Shown: positions 42,726-50,953, numbered from the stretch's first letter. The stretch is DNA of 64,000 nt from Oscillibacter sp. 1-3 (GCF_000403435.2 NZ_KE159708.1:363295-427294), one strand, 5' to 3'. Numbers and translations are program-made. Notes: generated from the sequence alone by a model not told the origin.

Positions 42726-42782
42726 ACGGCGTCCCTCCCTGTCCCCACTATATGGGACGAGGCGGGGAACTATGACAAGATT

Positions 42783-43028
42783 TCAGCGTCCGATCTCCCG
42801 GTACAGCGTCCCGGCGTCGGCCTGGCGGACGGTCTCCTGGACGGAGAGCACCTCCACCGTAATGGTCCGCACGCCGAACCGCAGGGAGATCTGGTCCCCG
42901 ATTTTCACGTCGTAAGAGGCCCGGGCGGGCTTGCCGTTGACGGTGACCAGCCCGTTGTCGCAGGCCTCGTTGGCCACGGTCCGCCGCTTGATGAGCCGCG
43001 AGACCTTCAAGTACTTATCCAGTCGCAT
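42783..43028 (-). CDS. rqcP: S4-domain ribosome quality control protein RqcP (YabO)
   Basis: 81 residues from ATG 43028 with GGAGG 10 nt upstream. The S4 fold MRLDKYLKVSRLIKRRTVAN, then NGLVTVNGKPARASYDVKIG and ISLRFGVRTITVEVL, matches YabO/RqcP. It binds 50S subunits carrying stalled peptidyl-tRNA and assists RqcH in adding alanine tails. The gene order mazG-hup-rqcP-yabP is common in clostridia. Confidence 0.93.
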   Translation of the reverse strand: MRLDKYLKVSRLIKRRTVANEACDNGLVTVNGKPARASYDVKIGDQISLRFGVRTITVEVLSVQETVRQADAGTLYREIGR

Positions 43029-43145
43029 ACAGGGCATACCTCCAAAAACTGCCGGCACTTTCCTGCCAGGCTGCTGCTCGACCCCTCACCCGGCAGCCGC
43101 CGTGGAAAAGGACTAAGGAAAGGGGCCAGGGGAAACTTAGGCCAT

Positions 43146-43292
43146 GTTTGAAAAAAGTCAAAAGGCCCAAACGGTGGATCTTGATCCGCCACTCTGCGTT
43201 AAATGTTCTTGCCGGGCGTCAGCCCGCCTGAAAAATTTGCCTTGATTGGCGAAAATATCTCTCGCCATTGGGCATTCCGCCATTTTTCAAAC
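43146..43292. repeat. 147-bp element with GTTTGAAAAA terminal inverted repeats
   Basis: GTTTGAAAAA (43146-43155) and TTTTTCAAAC (43283-43292) bound a segment with internal stems GGTGGATC/GATCCGCC (about 43174-43191), GGGC/GCCC (about 43214-43225) and GGCGA/TCGCC (about 43248-43265). The 43248-43292 part resembles 8864-8897 in the opposite orientation. It codes for nothing and has the look of a miniature inverted-repeat element. Confidence 0.6.
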
Positions 43293-43313
43293 AAGGTCTA
43301 GGATTTCCCGGTT

Positions 43314-43432
43314 CTTTTGCCGGAGGCAAAAGAAAAATATGAAATCATGTTCGGCAGGACATGTGCCTGCCGAACATACCTTGATCTGTTTGCCCCAGGG
43401 GCAAACACACCAGTGACCGAAGTCACTGGTGT
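43314..43432. repeat. Array of four consecutive perfect hairpins
   Basis: CTTTTGCC-gga-GGCAAAAG (43314-43332); ATGTTCGGCAGG and complement with 7-nt loop (43347-43377); GTTTGCCCC-a-GGGGCAAAC (43388-43406); ACACCAGTGAC-cgaa-GTCACTGGTGT (43407-43432). The last two abut. Stem sequences are unrelated to each other. Confidence 0.85.
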
Positions 43433-43507
43433 TGGAATCCGCCCCGGTAGAACGGAGCTGTCTTTCGTCCGCCCCCATATGTCCGGTAGAACAGGGGGGG
43501 GGGATCT

Positions 43508-43532
43508 AAAGGGGGGACGCAGTCCCCTCTTT
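43508..43532 (-). terminator. Terminator overlapping the hup stop codon
   Basis: AAAGGGGGGAC / GTCCCCTCTTT stem with a 3-nt loop; the minus strand then reads TTTAGATC, a weak T-run. Confidence 0.6.
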
Positions 43533-43806
43533 ATTTCGCAACGGTATCCTTGAGAAGCTTGCCGGCCTTGAACACGGGCAGCACGGTAGCGGGGATCTCG
43601 ATCTCCTCCTTGGTACGGGGATTCCGTCCAATGCGGGCGGCGCGCTTCTTGACCTCAAAAGAGCCGAAGCCGACCAGCTGGACCTTGTCGCCCTCTCTCA
43701 GAGCATCGGTGATGGTATCCAGCATGGCGGTGATAACCGCCTCGGTGTCCTTTTTGGAGACGTCGGCGGAAGCGGCGACGGCGTTGATGAGTTCAGCTTT
43801 GTTCAT
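43531..43806 (-). CDS. hup: HU-family DNA-binding protein
   Basis: 91 residues, complete HU: MNKAELINAVAASADVSKKD, then VQLVGFGSFEVKKRAARIGR and the DNA-binding arm NPRTKEEIEIPATVLPVFKA. Homodimeric nucleoid protein that bends DNA. The start has AGGAGG nearby (complement of TCCTCC). Situated between mazG and rqcP. Confidence 0.97.
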   Translation of the reverse strand: MNKAELINAVAASADVSKKDTEAVITAMLDTITDALREGDKVQLVGFGSFEVKKRAARIGRNPRTKEEIEIPATVLPVFKAGKLLKDTVAK

Positions 43807-43864
43807 TGATTGATCCTCCTAAAAAATCTTTGGTGTTTCCATTTATTTCTTAACGCGGATGCGT

Positions 43865-44665
43865 TTAAGACGGTTCCTTGGCGCGCTCCCAGAGCGCGAT
43901 CAGCTCCTCCTCTGTGTACTCCGGCAGGGGCCTGTCCGCCGCCGTTTCCACCCGGCGGAAGCGCCGGTCAAATTTGTCGCAGGCCCGGTGCAGAGCCTCC
44001 TCCGGGTCCACGCCGGACATCTGGGCGATCTTGGCGGCAATGAAGAGCAGGTCGCCCAGCTCCTCCTGCACGCCGTGGGGGGCGTCCGCCGGGCCGCCGG
44101 CCTCCAGGGCCTGACGCAGCTCCCGGACCTCTTCCTCCAGCTTGTCCAGCGGGCGGTCAAGGCCGGACCAGTTGAAGCCGGCCTTGGCGGTCTTGGAGAC
44201 GGTCTTCTCCGCCCGCCACAGGGCGGGCAGGGTGTGGGGGACGGCCTCGATGGCGTCGGCGGTGGACCGCTGGCCCTTCTCCGTCCGTTTCAGCGCCTCC
44301 CAGTTCACCAGCACCTCCTCGGCGGTGTCCGCCTGAGCGCCGCCGAACACGTGGGGATGGCGGTATACCAGCTTTTTGGATACGCCGTCCACCACGTCGT
44401 CCATGGTGAAGCGGCCCCGCTCGGTTTCCATCTGGGTGTGGAGGGCCACCTGCATCAAAATATCCCCCAGCTCCTCGCACATGCCGTGGGGATCGTCCCG
44501 GTCCAGGGCGTCCAGCGCCTCATAGGTCTCCTCCAGGAAGTTGCGGCGGATGGAGTTGTGGGTCTGTTCCCTGTCCCAGGGACAACCGCCGGGGGAGCGG
44601 AGGAGCCTGGTAATTTCCAGAAGGTCCTCCCAGCCGTAGCGGTCTTTACATTGAAAATCTACCAT
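43865..44665 (-). CDS. mazG: Nucleoside triphosphate pyrophosphohydrolase MazG (YabN-like, tandem domain)
   Basis: 266 residues from ATG 44665; the frame stays open far upstream but that part does not look like protein. First MazG domain: CPWDREQTHNSIRRNFLEET, EELGDILMQVALH; second: LDKLEEEVRELRQALEAG and EELGDLLFIAAKIA, each with the E-E-x-x-D metal motif. Hydrolyses NTPs/dNTPs to monophosphate plus pyrophosphate, probably for pool sanitation or alarmone balance. Unlike Bacillus YabN, no N-terminal methyltransferase domain is fused. Confidence 0.95.
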   Translation of the reverse strand: MVDFQCKDRYGWEDLLEITRLLRSPGGCPWDREQTHNSIRRNFLEETYEALDALDRDDPHGMCEELGDILMQVALHTQMETERGRFTMDDVVDGVSKKLVYRHPHVFGGAQADTAEEVLVNWEALKRTEKGQRSTADAIEAVPHTLPALWRAEKTVSKTAKAGFNWSGLDRPLDKLEEEVRELRQALEAGGPADAPHGVQEELGDLLFIAAKIAQMSGVDPEEALHRACDKFDRRFRRVETAADRPLPEYTEEELIALWERAKEPS

Positions 44666-44754
44666 AGATTGCCTGCCTTTGCAAGTTTTTTCGCATAGAA
44701 CAACAGATTTTTCGATTACTGTTTGGAAAAGAACCTGAGAAAAACGATTGCGTA

Positions 44755-46386
44755 CTATTTCAGCCGCAGAAGCCGCGCCAGCTTTTCCCCGTGGGGAATG
44801 GAGCGCACGTCCTCCGCCCGGAGAATGCGCAGGGCGACGACCAGCACGCCGTACACCGCCACGCCCGCCAGAATGCCCGCCAGGACGGCAATGGCGTTGG
44901 CGCCGTAGGCGGAGTGTCCGCCGGAGAGGGTCCGGTTCACGAAGCCGTACACCGCCCAGGCGCCGGCGCCCATCAGCACAGAGGCCAGGACGGGCTTTGC
45001 GAAGAGCTGGAGATAGCGGGGCTTTTTGGCGGAGTACTTCCAGACAAAGAACAGATTCAGTCCCACGATGACCAGATAGCAGCACAGAGTGGAGATGGGA
45101 GCGCCGTGGATGTTGATCTCAGGATTCCCCACCAGGACGTAATTCATCACAATTTTGGTGACGCCGCCGGCAATAACCGTGAAAATAGGCAGCTTCTCCT
45201 TGCCGTAGGTCTGCAAAATGGCGTTGGTCAGGATCATCAGGCAGATAAAGATGGTGGCAAGGCCCAGAACCTGCAGGTGGGGGCCCGCAGCGGCGGCGGC
45301 CTCCTGCCGGCTGGGCAGGATCAGGCGCATGATGGGCGTGGACAGCACCGAGAGGCCCACGCCCGCCGGAATGGCCAGCACGGCGATGATCCGGAAGGCG
45401 GAGGAGATGATGCGGTCCGCCCGGGCGGTGTCCCGCTGGGCGATGGCCGCGGCGGCGAAGGGGATCAGGCTCATGGTGACGGGATAGACGAAGGAGGCCA
45501 CCATATTGGGCATATCCATGGCCATGCGGTACTGGCCGTTGAGGGCCGCGGCGTCCACCTCGCTGAGCAGCAGGGCGCTCTGGAGCCGTCCCATGACGAT
45601 CTTGGTGTCAATGAGGTTGATGATGCCCAGGGCGGAGTTGCCCAGGGTGATGGGAATGCCGATGACCAGGACCTGCCGCAGGATCGCCCCGCCGGAGGAG
45701 GGGACGTCCAGGGAGTCCGCCCGGTTCCGGTGGGTCAGCAGGTAGGAGATCAGGAAGAAGACGGAGAGGATGGTGCCCGCGGAGACGCCAAAGATGGCGC
45801 CGGCGGCCACGCCCGCCATGTTGTCCTCCGCCGCGGCCCGGCTCAGGCGCAGGATATACCAGGCCAGGGGCAGGCCCAGGCCCACCTTGCACAGCGCCTC
45901 CAGCACCTGGCTGACGGCGGTGGGGGTCATGTTCCCCTGGCCCTGGGTGTAGCCCCGCATGCAGGCCAGCAGGCACACGCAGAACACCGCCGGCGCCAGG
46001 GCCCGGATGGCCTGGGCGGCCATGGGATTGGCCTCGAAGGCCGCCAGCTGGTCTGCGCCGAAGAACATCAGTAAAGATCCCGCCAGTCCCAGGGCAAAAA
46101 AGAGCCAGATGGAGGTGCGGAAGATCTTCCGCTTCTCGTTCTCCCGGCCCTGGGCGTGGGCCTGGCTGGTGAGCTTGGAGATGGCCAGGGGCAGTCCCGC
46201 AGTGGCAAAGATATTCAGGAAGTTGTAAATGAGGTAAGCGGTGTCAAAGTAGGTCTTGCCCACATCGCCCAAGATGTTGTTCAGCGGCAGCTTGTAGACC
46301 GCGCCGATGAGCTTGACGACGACCACGGCGGAGGCCAGGATGGCCGCGCCGCCCATAAAGGACTGCTTTTTGGTTGGATTGGACAT
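44755..46386 (-). CDS. spoVB: SpoVB-like lipid flippase (MOP superfamily)
   Basis: 543 residues from ATG 46386 (MSNPTKKQSFMGGAAILASA) with GAGG 7 nt upstream. About 14 membrane helices with typical MOP/PST family stretches (KLIGAVYKLPLNNILGDVGK, YNFLNIFATAGLPLAISKLT, LACMRGYTQGQGNMTPTAVS). SpoVB/YabM proteins flip peptidoglycan or polysaccharide lipid precursors; the position before mazG matches the yabM-yabN order of Bacillus and supports a spore-cortex role, though a vegetative flippase cannot be excluded. Confidence 0.9.
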   Translation of the reverse strand: MSNPTKKQSFMGGAAILASAVVVVKLIGAVYKLPLNNILGDVGKTYFDTAYLIYNFLNIFATAGLPLAISKLTSQAHAQGRENEKRKIFRTSIWLFFALGLAGSLLMFFGADQLAAFEANPMAAQAIRALAPAVFCVCLLACMRGYTQGQGNMTPTAVSQVLEALCKVGLGLPLAWYILRLSRAAAEDNMAGVAAGAIFGVSAGTILSVFFLISYLLTHRNRADSLDVPSSGGAILRQVLVIGIPITLGNSALGIINLIDTKIVMGRLQSALLLSEVDAAALNGQYRMAMDMPNMVASFVYPVTMSLIPFAAAAIAQRDTARADRIISSAFRIIAVLAIPAGVGLSVLSTPIMRLILPSRQEAAAAAGPHLQVLGLATIFICLMILTNAILQTYGKEKLPIFTVIAGGVTKIVMNYVLVGNPEINIHGAPISTLCCYLVIVGLNLFFVWKYSAKKPRYLQLFAKPVLASVLMGAGAWAVYGFVNRTLSGGHSAYGANAIAVLAGILAGVAVYGVLVVALRILRAEDVRSIPHGEKLARLLRLK

Positions 46387-46405
46387 GAGAATACCTCGGA
46401 AAATT

Positions 46406-46605
46406 AGGAATTGGGAATCATAGCAAACGTGAAAATTCCTGACAAACAGACCCGCCTCTGCAGGCAATGCGCAGGGGCCGCCGCTCTCGGCGGCCTGCTG
46501 TCAGCAATTTTCAGGATTGCTGCTCTGGGAGTTCGGAATTGAAAAGAAGGCGGGGTAAGCGTCGAATTCCTCCGGCGGAGCCGGACGCCCAAATTCCCAA
46601 TTCCT
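46406..46605. repeat. 200-bp MITE-like element with 13-bp terminal inverted repeats
   Basis: AGGAATTGGGAAT (46406-46418) and its exact complement ATTCCCAATTCCT (46593-46605) bound a 200-bp non-coding segment between purine nucleoside phosphorylase and spoVB. The interior holds GGCCGCCG/CGGCGGCC (about 46477-46496) and a further GGAATTG/GAATTCC pair. No flanking target duplication is evident. Confidence 0.6.
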
Positions 46606-46639
46606 GATTCAGCATAACCGTATGCCGCCGCGGCCGCCG

Positions 46640-47470
46640 CTATACCTTTTCCAGGCAGGCCTTGACCAGGGCGGAGAACCGGGGCGCCGCCGCCTGGCCC
46701 GCCGCGATGACCTCATCGCCGGAGAGCGGCTGCTCCAGCACGCCCGCCGCCATGTTGGTGCACAGGGTAAAACCCAAAACCTGCATGCCGCAGTGGGCCG
46801 CGGCGATGGCCTCCGGCACGGTGGACATGCCCACGGCGTCCGCGCCCAGGAGGCGGGCCGCCCGCACCTCGGCAGGGGTCTCGAACTGGGGGCCGGGGAA
46901 GTACATATAGACGCCCTGGCGCAGAGGCAGGCCCAGCGCCCCGGCGCATTCGCGGGCGGTCTCCTGAAGGGCCGGGGTGTAGACGCGGCTCATGTCCGGA
47001 AACCGGGGGCCGAAGGTGTCGATATTGGGCCCGGTGAGGGGACTGCCGGCGAAGAGCTTGATGTGGTCTGTGATGAGCATGATGTCCCCGGGGGAAAAGG
47101 CGGTGTTCACCGCCCCGGCGGCGTTGGTCACCACCAGAGTCTCCGCCCCCAGCAGGCGCGCGAGGCGGACGGGGTACGCCGCCTCCTCCATACTCCAGCC
47201 CTCGTAGGTGTGGAGCCGGCCCTGCATCACGGCCGCGTCCTGGCCGCTGAGGCGCCCGAAGACAAACTGCCCCTTGTGGTCCGGCGCGGTGGAGCAGCGC
47301 ATGTGGGGGACCTCCCCGTAGGGGATCACAATGGGGTTTTCCACCTCGTCCCCCAGAAAGCCCAGGCCGGAGCCCAGAATCAGCAGCACCCGGGGGCGGA
47401 AATCCCCCAGGCGGGCTGCCAGGGCCTGGGCGCTCTCCCGGTACCGGGCTTCGTCCAGGGGGGCGCTCAC
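46640..47470 (-). CDS. Purine nucleoside phosphorylase (PunA type)
   Basis: 276 residues from GTG 47470 with GGAGGG five bases upstream; this GTG overlaps the stop of the zinc-ribbon gene (GTGA). Motifs: ILGSGLGFLGDEV (phosphate loop), PDHKGQFVFG, MQGRLHTYEGW, VTNAAGAVNTAFSPGDIMLI, and MSTVPEAIAAAHCGMQVLGF. These are the trimeric inosine/guanosine-type phosphorylase motifs. It cleaves purine nucleosides with phosphate to base plus ribose-1-phosphate in salvage. Confidence 0.95.
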   Translation of the reverse strand: MSAPLDEARYRESAQALAARLGDFRPRVLLILGSGLGFLGDEVENPIVIPYGEVPHMRCSTAPDHKGQFVFGRLSGQDAAVMQGRLHTYEGWSMEEAAYPVRLARLLGAETLVVTNAAGAVNTAFSPGDIMLITDHIKLFAGSPLTGPNIDTFGPRFPDMSRVYTPALQETARECAGALGLPLRQGVYMYFPGPQFETPAEVRAARLLGADAVGMSTVPEAIAAAHCGMQVLGFTLCTNMAAGVLEQPLSGDEVIAAGQAAAPRFSALVKACLEKV

Positions 47471-47859
47471 AGCTTCCCTCCGCACTCCCGGCAGAAGGCG
47501 TCCTCCTCCCGGACGGCCGCGCCGCAGGTGGGGCAGACGGGGGCCGCGGGCGCGCGGCCGAGGCTTTCGTTGATGTCCGCCAGCTGGGCCTTGAGCTCGT
47601 CGATCTCCCGGAGCTTGGCCAGCAGATCCTCGGACTCCGTGGGATTGCCGGTGTGGGTGGCGTAGACCATCTCGCCCACCTCCGTCAGCTTGCCTTTGAT
47701 GTCGCCCTCCACCGTGGCGGCGCGGACGCGCAGCTTGGCGGAGGACAGCAGGTCATCCGCCATCTGTCCCGCGCCGTAGACGGCGTCGGCGGCCAGGTCG
47801 CCCGCCTGCCAGGCGGTGCGCCGGACCAGTTCCAGCAGGTTTTGCAGCTTCTCGTTCAT
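47467..47859 (-). CDS. Zinc-ribbon protein with an N-terminal helical domain
   Basis: 130 residues. The first 95 are helical (LQNLLELVRRTAWQAGDLAA; LLAKLREIDELKAQLADINE). The C-terminus is a zinc ribbon with two CxxC pairs: CPTCGAAVREEDAFCRECGG. Function not recognised; such proteins often act as regulatory or scaffold proteins. Coupled to the downstream phosphorylase by a 4-bp overlap and lying 20 bp after the kinase gene. Confidence 0.75.
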   Translation of the reverse strand: MNEKLQNLLELVRRTAWQAGDLAADAVYGAGQMADDLLSSAKLRVRAATVEGDIKGKLTEVGEMVYATHTGNPTESEDLLAKLREIDELKAQLADINESLGRAPAAPVCPTCGAAVREEDAFCRECGGKL

Positions 47860-47879
47860 GGGGTGTCTCCTTTCGTTTT

Positions 47880-48830
47880 TCAGTTGGCGGCGGCGGGGTT
47901 GTCAAAGTAGGCGCTTCCGCCGATGAACTCCCGGGCCAGGGAGTTGGCGGCGATATACTTCTCATCCAGGGGCTCAATTTTCTCCAGGCCCCGCAGAATG
48001 TCGTCCACCACGGGGTACTTTCCGGCGGGCAGAGCCTCCAGCAGGGGTACCACGAAGGGCTTCAGGGCGGAGACGCTGATGGGCAGGGAGGAGTCGAACA
48101 TGATATCCGCGCTCTCCTTGTAGGGGGAGATGTACAGCCGCTCCCCCCGGCAGACGTTGTTCCACAGCTTCATGGTGAACTCCGCGTCGGCGCCCCGGAA
48201 CTTGAAGTCCCGCACAATGCGGCGGCAGAGGCGGAACCAGGCGTGCTGGAAGACGACGCTGCCGTCCTCGTCCACAATGTTGCTGCGGGCGGCGATATAG
48301 AGCTTGAAGGCCCTGGGGTTTTTACCCACGATGATGTCGTTCAGGGCGTGGATGCCCTCAAACACGGCGATCTCGTCCTCCCCCAGGCGCAGGGGCTGGG
48401 AGAGGATGTCGGAGCGCATCTGGCGGGCGAACTCGTACTTGGGCACGTGGATGGTCCGCCCCTGGTCCAGCATGGCGAAGTGGCGGTTCAGCAGGTCCAC
48501 GTCCAGACAGAAGGGGGACTCGTAGTCGATGGCCCCCTCCCGCGTCCGGGGGGCGGTCTCTGGGTCGATGGTGTTGAAGTAGTTGTCCATGGAGATGGTG
48601 TGGGTCTCAATGCCCATCTCCTTGAGCTGTTCCTCGATCTTCATGGCGGTGGTGGTCTTGCCGGAGCCGGAGGGGCCGGAGAGCAGCACGATGTGGGATT
48701 CGCTCCGGCGGGCGGCGATCTTGTGGGCGGCCCGTTTCACCTTTTCGGTGTAGGCGTCGTCGCTGCGCCGGGCAAAGCCCTGGGGATCGGTGCGGATCTG
48801 TTCATTGATCTCCCGCAGGGAGTAGGACAT
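47880..48830 (-). CDS. Uridine kinase/phosphoribulokinase-family P-loop kinase
   Basis: 316 residues. An N-terminal helical segment (about 1-44) precedes the P-loop LLSGPSGSGKTTTAMKIEEQ. Further family features are SMDNYFN, the DYESPFCLDVDLL region and VFEGIHALND, then HAWFRLCRRIVRDFKFRGAD. These place it with the uridine-kinase-like proteins of Bacillota that are longer than Udk (about 210). Probably phosphorylates a nucleoside or related small molecule; the substrate is uncertain. Its neighbour, a purine nucleoside phosphorylase, suggests nucleoside salvage. Confidence 0.88.
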   Translation of the reverse strand: MSYSLREINEQIRTDPQGFARRSDDAYTEKVKRAAHKIAARRSESHIVLLSGPSGSGKTTTAMKIEEQLKEMGIETHTISMDNYFNTIDPETAPRTREGAIDYESPFCLDVDLLNRHFAMLDQGRTIHVPKYEFARQMRSDILSQPLRLGEDEIAVFEGIHALNDIIVGKNPRAFKLYIAARSNIVDEDGSVVFQHAWFRLCRRIVRDFKFRGADAEFTMKLWNNVCRGERLYISPYKESADIMFDSSLPISVSALKPFVVPLLEALPAGKYPVVDDILRGLEKIEPLDEKYIAANSLAREFIGGSAYFDNPAAAN

Positions 48831-48845
48831 GGCGAAGGCCTCCTT

Positions 48846-50321
48846 TCAGGCGGGGAAAAGCTTTTCATAGAACGCGGCGAAGAGCCGCTGGTTGCCAAGG
48901 TGCTTCTCGGGCCGCTCCGTGTACTCTTTGGGGTATTTCACGTTGAAGGCCCGCTCGATATGGTTGGTGCCGGGCTCCACCATCTTGGTGGACCCGCCGG
49001 CGCCGAAGGAGAGGACCGAGCACAGCTCCGACATAATATAGATGTTGTACAAACACTCCGCCCCGGGGCGGCACCAGCCGATGTTCTCAAAGCTGCCGGA
49101 CATGTATTTCTGCCGGTAGAGGTAGTAGGGGCGGTGCCCCGCGGCCCGGAGGGCGGGGCCGGCGTAGTCCAGCATCTCCGCCACCGCCTCCGGCGGCGGG
49201 ATGGTGAGGCCCTCAGTGAGGATGCGGCTGCCCTTTTTCAGGGCCAGGGTGTGGACGGTGACGTTGTCCGTGCCATAGGCCAGGCAGGCGTCCAGGGACC
49301 GGCAAAAGCCCTCCGGGGAGTCCTCCGGCAGTCCCGCGATCAGGTCCATGTTCACATGGGAAAAGCCGTATTGCGCCGTCAAATCCATGGCCCGGGCAAT
49401 GTCTCTGGCGGTGTGGTTCCGGCCGATGGCCCGGAGGACGCGGTCCTCCATGGTCTGGGGGTTGACGGACACCCGGGTGACGCCGCAGGCCTTTAAGACC
49501 GCCAGCTTCTCCGCCGTGATGGTGTCCGGCCGGCCCGCCTCCACGGTGATCTCGCTGCAGGCGGCGGCGTCAAAGGACTCCGCAAAGGCCGCGAGCACCC
49601 GGTTCAGCTGCTCCGCCGTCAGGGTGGTGGGGGTTCCGCCGCCCATGTAGAGGGCCCGGACCCGCAGGCCCTGCCGCCGGACCATCTCGCCCCCGGTCCG
49701 GATCTCGTCCACCAGGGCGTCCACATAGGGGGCCATCAGGGAGAAGCTCTTTTCCACCGACTGGCTTACAAAGGAGCAGTAGGCGCACCGGGTGGGGCAG
49801 AAGGGGATGCCGATATACACGGCGATGTCCCGGGGCTCCAGCCCCCGGGCGGCCTCCGCGGCCGTGCCGCCGGTCTCCGCCGCCAGCGCGGCCCGGGAGG
49901 GGGAGACGAAGTAGGTCTGCTCCAGCATCCGCTGGGCCTCTTCCGCGGTCTTCCCGGCCATGACGGCCCAGGCGGCGGGCTTGTCGGGCCGCACTCCGGT
50001 CAGCATCCCCCAGGGGGGCGGAGCGTCCAGAAGCTCCAGGGCCGCCAGATAAAAACAGGCCCCCACGGCGTGCCGCCGCTGACCCTCCCGATCAAAGTCC
50101 GGGCCGGAGAGGGCGGTCTCATAATTTCGGGAGACGGTGCGCCCGCCGCGGGTGATCTCCGCCGATGCCGTCAGAAAGTCCCCCGCCTCCCGGCAGGTGA
50201 CAACGGCGCCGTCCTCCCCCGGGGCCGCGGGCCCATAGACCGGCAGCTCCCCGGGGAACAGATTCATCAGGCTCTGTTCCACAGTATACCGCTCGTCATG
50301 GCCTCTCAATACCAGTTTCAT
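48846..50321 (-). CDS. hemZ: HemZ-type oxygen-independent coproporphyrinogen III oxidase-like radical SAM protein
   Basis: 491 residues. An N-terminal domain of about 165 residues, then the radical SAM cluster motif Cys175-x3-Cys179-x2-Cys182 (FCPTRCAYCSF), MGGGTPTTL, ITVEAGRPDTI, VSVNPQTM and VNMDLIAGLPEDSPEGF. The C-terminal segment (FENIGWCRPGAECLYNIYIM) is typical of HemZ. Members act anaerobically on coproporphyrinogen or related substrates; the precise activity of this group is not settled. It is 3 bp from the MBL gene, in the recJ-relA-dtd-hemZ order common in Bacillota. Confidence 0.92.
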   Translation of the reverse strand: MKLVLRGHDERYTVEQSLMNLFPGELPVYGPAAPGEDGAVVTCREAGDFLTASAEITRGGRTVSRNYETALSGPDFDREGQRRHAVGACFYLAALELLDAPPPWGMLTGVRPDKPAAWAVMAGKTAEEAQRMLEQTYFVSPSRAALAAETGGTAAEAARGLEPRDIAVYIGIPFCPTRCAYCSFVSQSVEKSFSLMAPYVDALVDEIRTGGEMVRRQGLRVRALYMGGGTPTTLTAEQLNRVLAAFAESFDAAACSEITVEAGRPDTITAEKLAVLKACGVTRVSVNPQTMEDRVLRAIGRNHTARDIARAMDLTAQYGFSHVNMDLIAGLPEDSPEGFCRSLDACLAYGTDNVTVHTLALKKGSRILTEGLTIPPPEAVAEMLDYAGPALRAAGHRPYYLYRQKYMSGSFENIGWCRPGAECLYNIYIMSELCSVLSFGAGGSTKMVEPGTNHIERAFNVKYPKEYTERPEKHLGNQRLFAAFYEKLFPA

Positions 50322-50324
50322 AAA

Positions 50325-50942
50325 TTAAAACCTGCCGCTCATGGCCTGGCGGAGGTAGGGATTCGCCTGCCGCTCCCGGCTGAGGGTACTGTCCTCCATG
50401 TGGCCGGGCAGGACCTGGAGGTCGCCCTCCAGCTCCCCCAGACGCCGCAGGGAGGACAGGATCTTCGCCGTGTCCCCGCCGGGAAAGTCCGTCCGCCCGC
50501 AGGAGCCGGCGAAGAGGGTGTCCCCGCAAAAGAGAAGATCTCCGCAGCGCAGGGTCACGCTGCCCTCGGAGTGGCCGGGGGTGTGGAGGACCTGGAGCTC
50601 CAGGCCGCCCAGGGTCAACCGGTCTCCCTCGCCGTAGAACTTCACGCCGGAGAGCTCCGTGCGCAGGGGAAACAGGGACGGGTCCACATCGCAGTAGTCC
50701 TTTTCGTGGATATAGACCTCCGCCTGGGGAAAAGCCGCAGCCAGCTCCGCGGCGGCACCGGTGTGGTCGTAGTGGCCGTGGGTCAGCAGGATATAGCGGA
50801 CGTCCAGCCCTCTCAGCGCCTCCAGCAGGCGGGGCGCGTCCCCGCCGGGGTCGATGACGGCGGCCTGATGAGCGGCCTCGTCCTCCAAAATATAGCAGTT
50901 GGTGCCGATGGGGCCCACCTGCGTCATACTGACTTTCATCAT
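50325..50942 (-). CDS. Metallo-beta-lactamase-fold hydrolase (glyoxalase II-like)
   Basis: 205 residues. Metal ligands are in the canonical order: THGHYDHTG, HTPGHSEGS, FCGDTLFAGSCGRTDFPGGD and LPGHMEDSTL. The short C-terminus without the GloB substrate domain matches YqgX/YcbL-type hydrolases, which may hydrolyse S-lactoylglutathione-like thioesters such as bacillithiol conjugates. Substrate unproven. Located between hemZ and a small hypothetical gene in a tight operon. Confidence 0.9.
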   Translation of the reverse strand: MMKVSMTQVGPIGTNCYILEDEAAHQAAVIDPGGDAPRLLEALRGLDVRYILLTHGHYDHTGAAAELAAAFPQAEVYIHEKDYCDVDPSLFPLRTELSGVKFYGEGDRLTLGGLELQVLHTPGHSEGSVTLRCGDLLFCGDTLFAGSCGRTDFPGGDTAKILSSLRRLGELEGDLQVLPGHMEDSTLSRERQANPYLRQAMSGRF

Positions 50943-50953
50943 ATCTCTCCTGT

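Larger units (their letters stand above)
43029..43530. other. 502-bp gene-free region full of inverted repeats
   Basis: No credible coding frame on either strand. It contains a 147-bp element with GTTTGAAAAA terminal inverted repeats (43146-43292), an array of four perfect hairpins (43314-43432), two copies of CCGGTAGAAC (43445 and 43483 region), a ten-G homopolymer (43494-43503) and the hup terminator (43508-43532). The rqcP-to-sporulation genes downstream must therefore be transcribed through this or from an internal promoter I could not place. Confidence 0.75.

Noticed and set aside
43314..43432. CRISPR array
   Set aside because: The hairpins have different sequences; there is no repeated unit with regular spacers and no cas gene in the window.
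44666..45085. N-terminal extension of MazG into an upstream open frame
   Set aside because: The extension is a shadow of spoVB; YabN's methyltransferase domain is not there, and ATG 44665 gives the normal MazG start.
46387..46467. 27-residue N-terminal extension of the SpoVB-like protein
   Set aside because: It would start within the inverted repeat of the MITE-like element; ATG 46386 has its own GAGG site.
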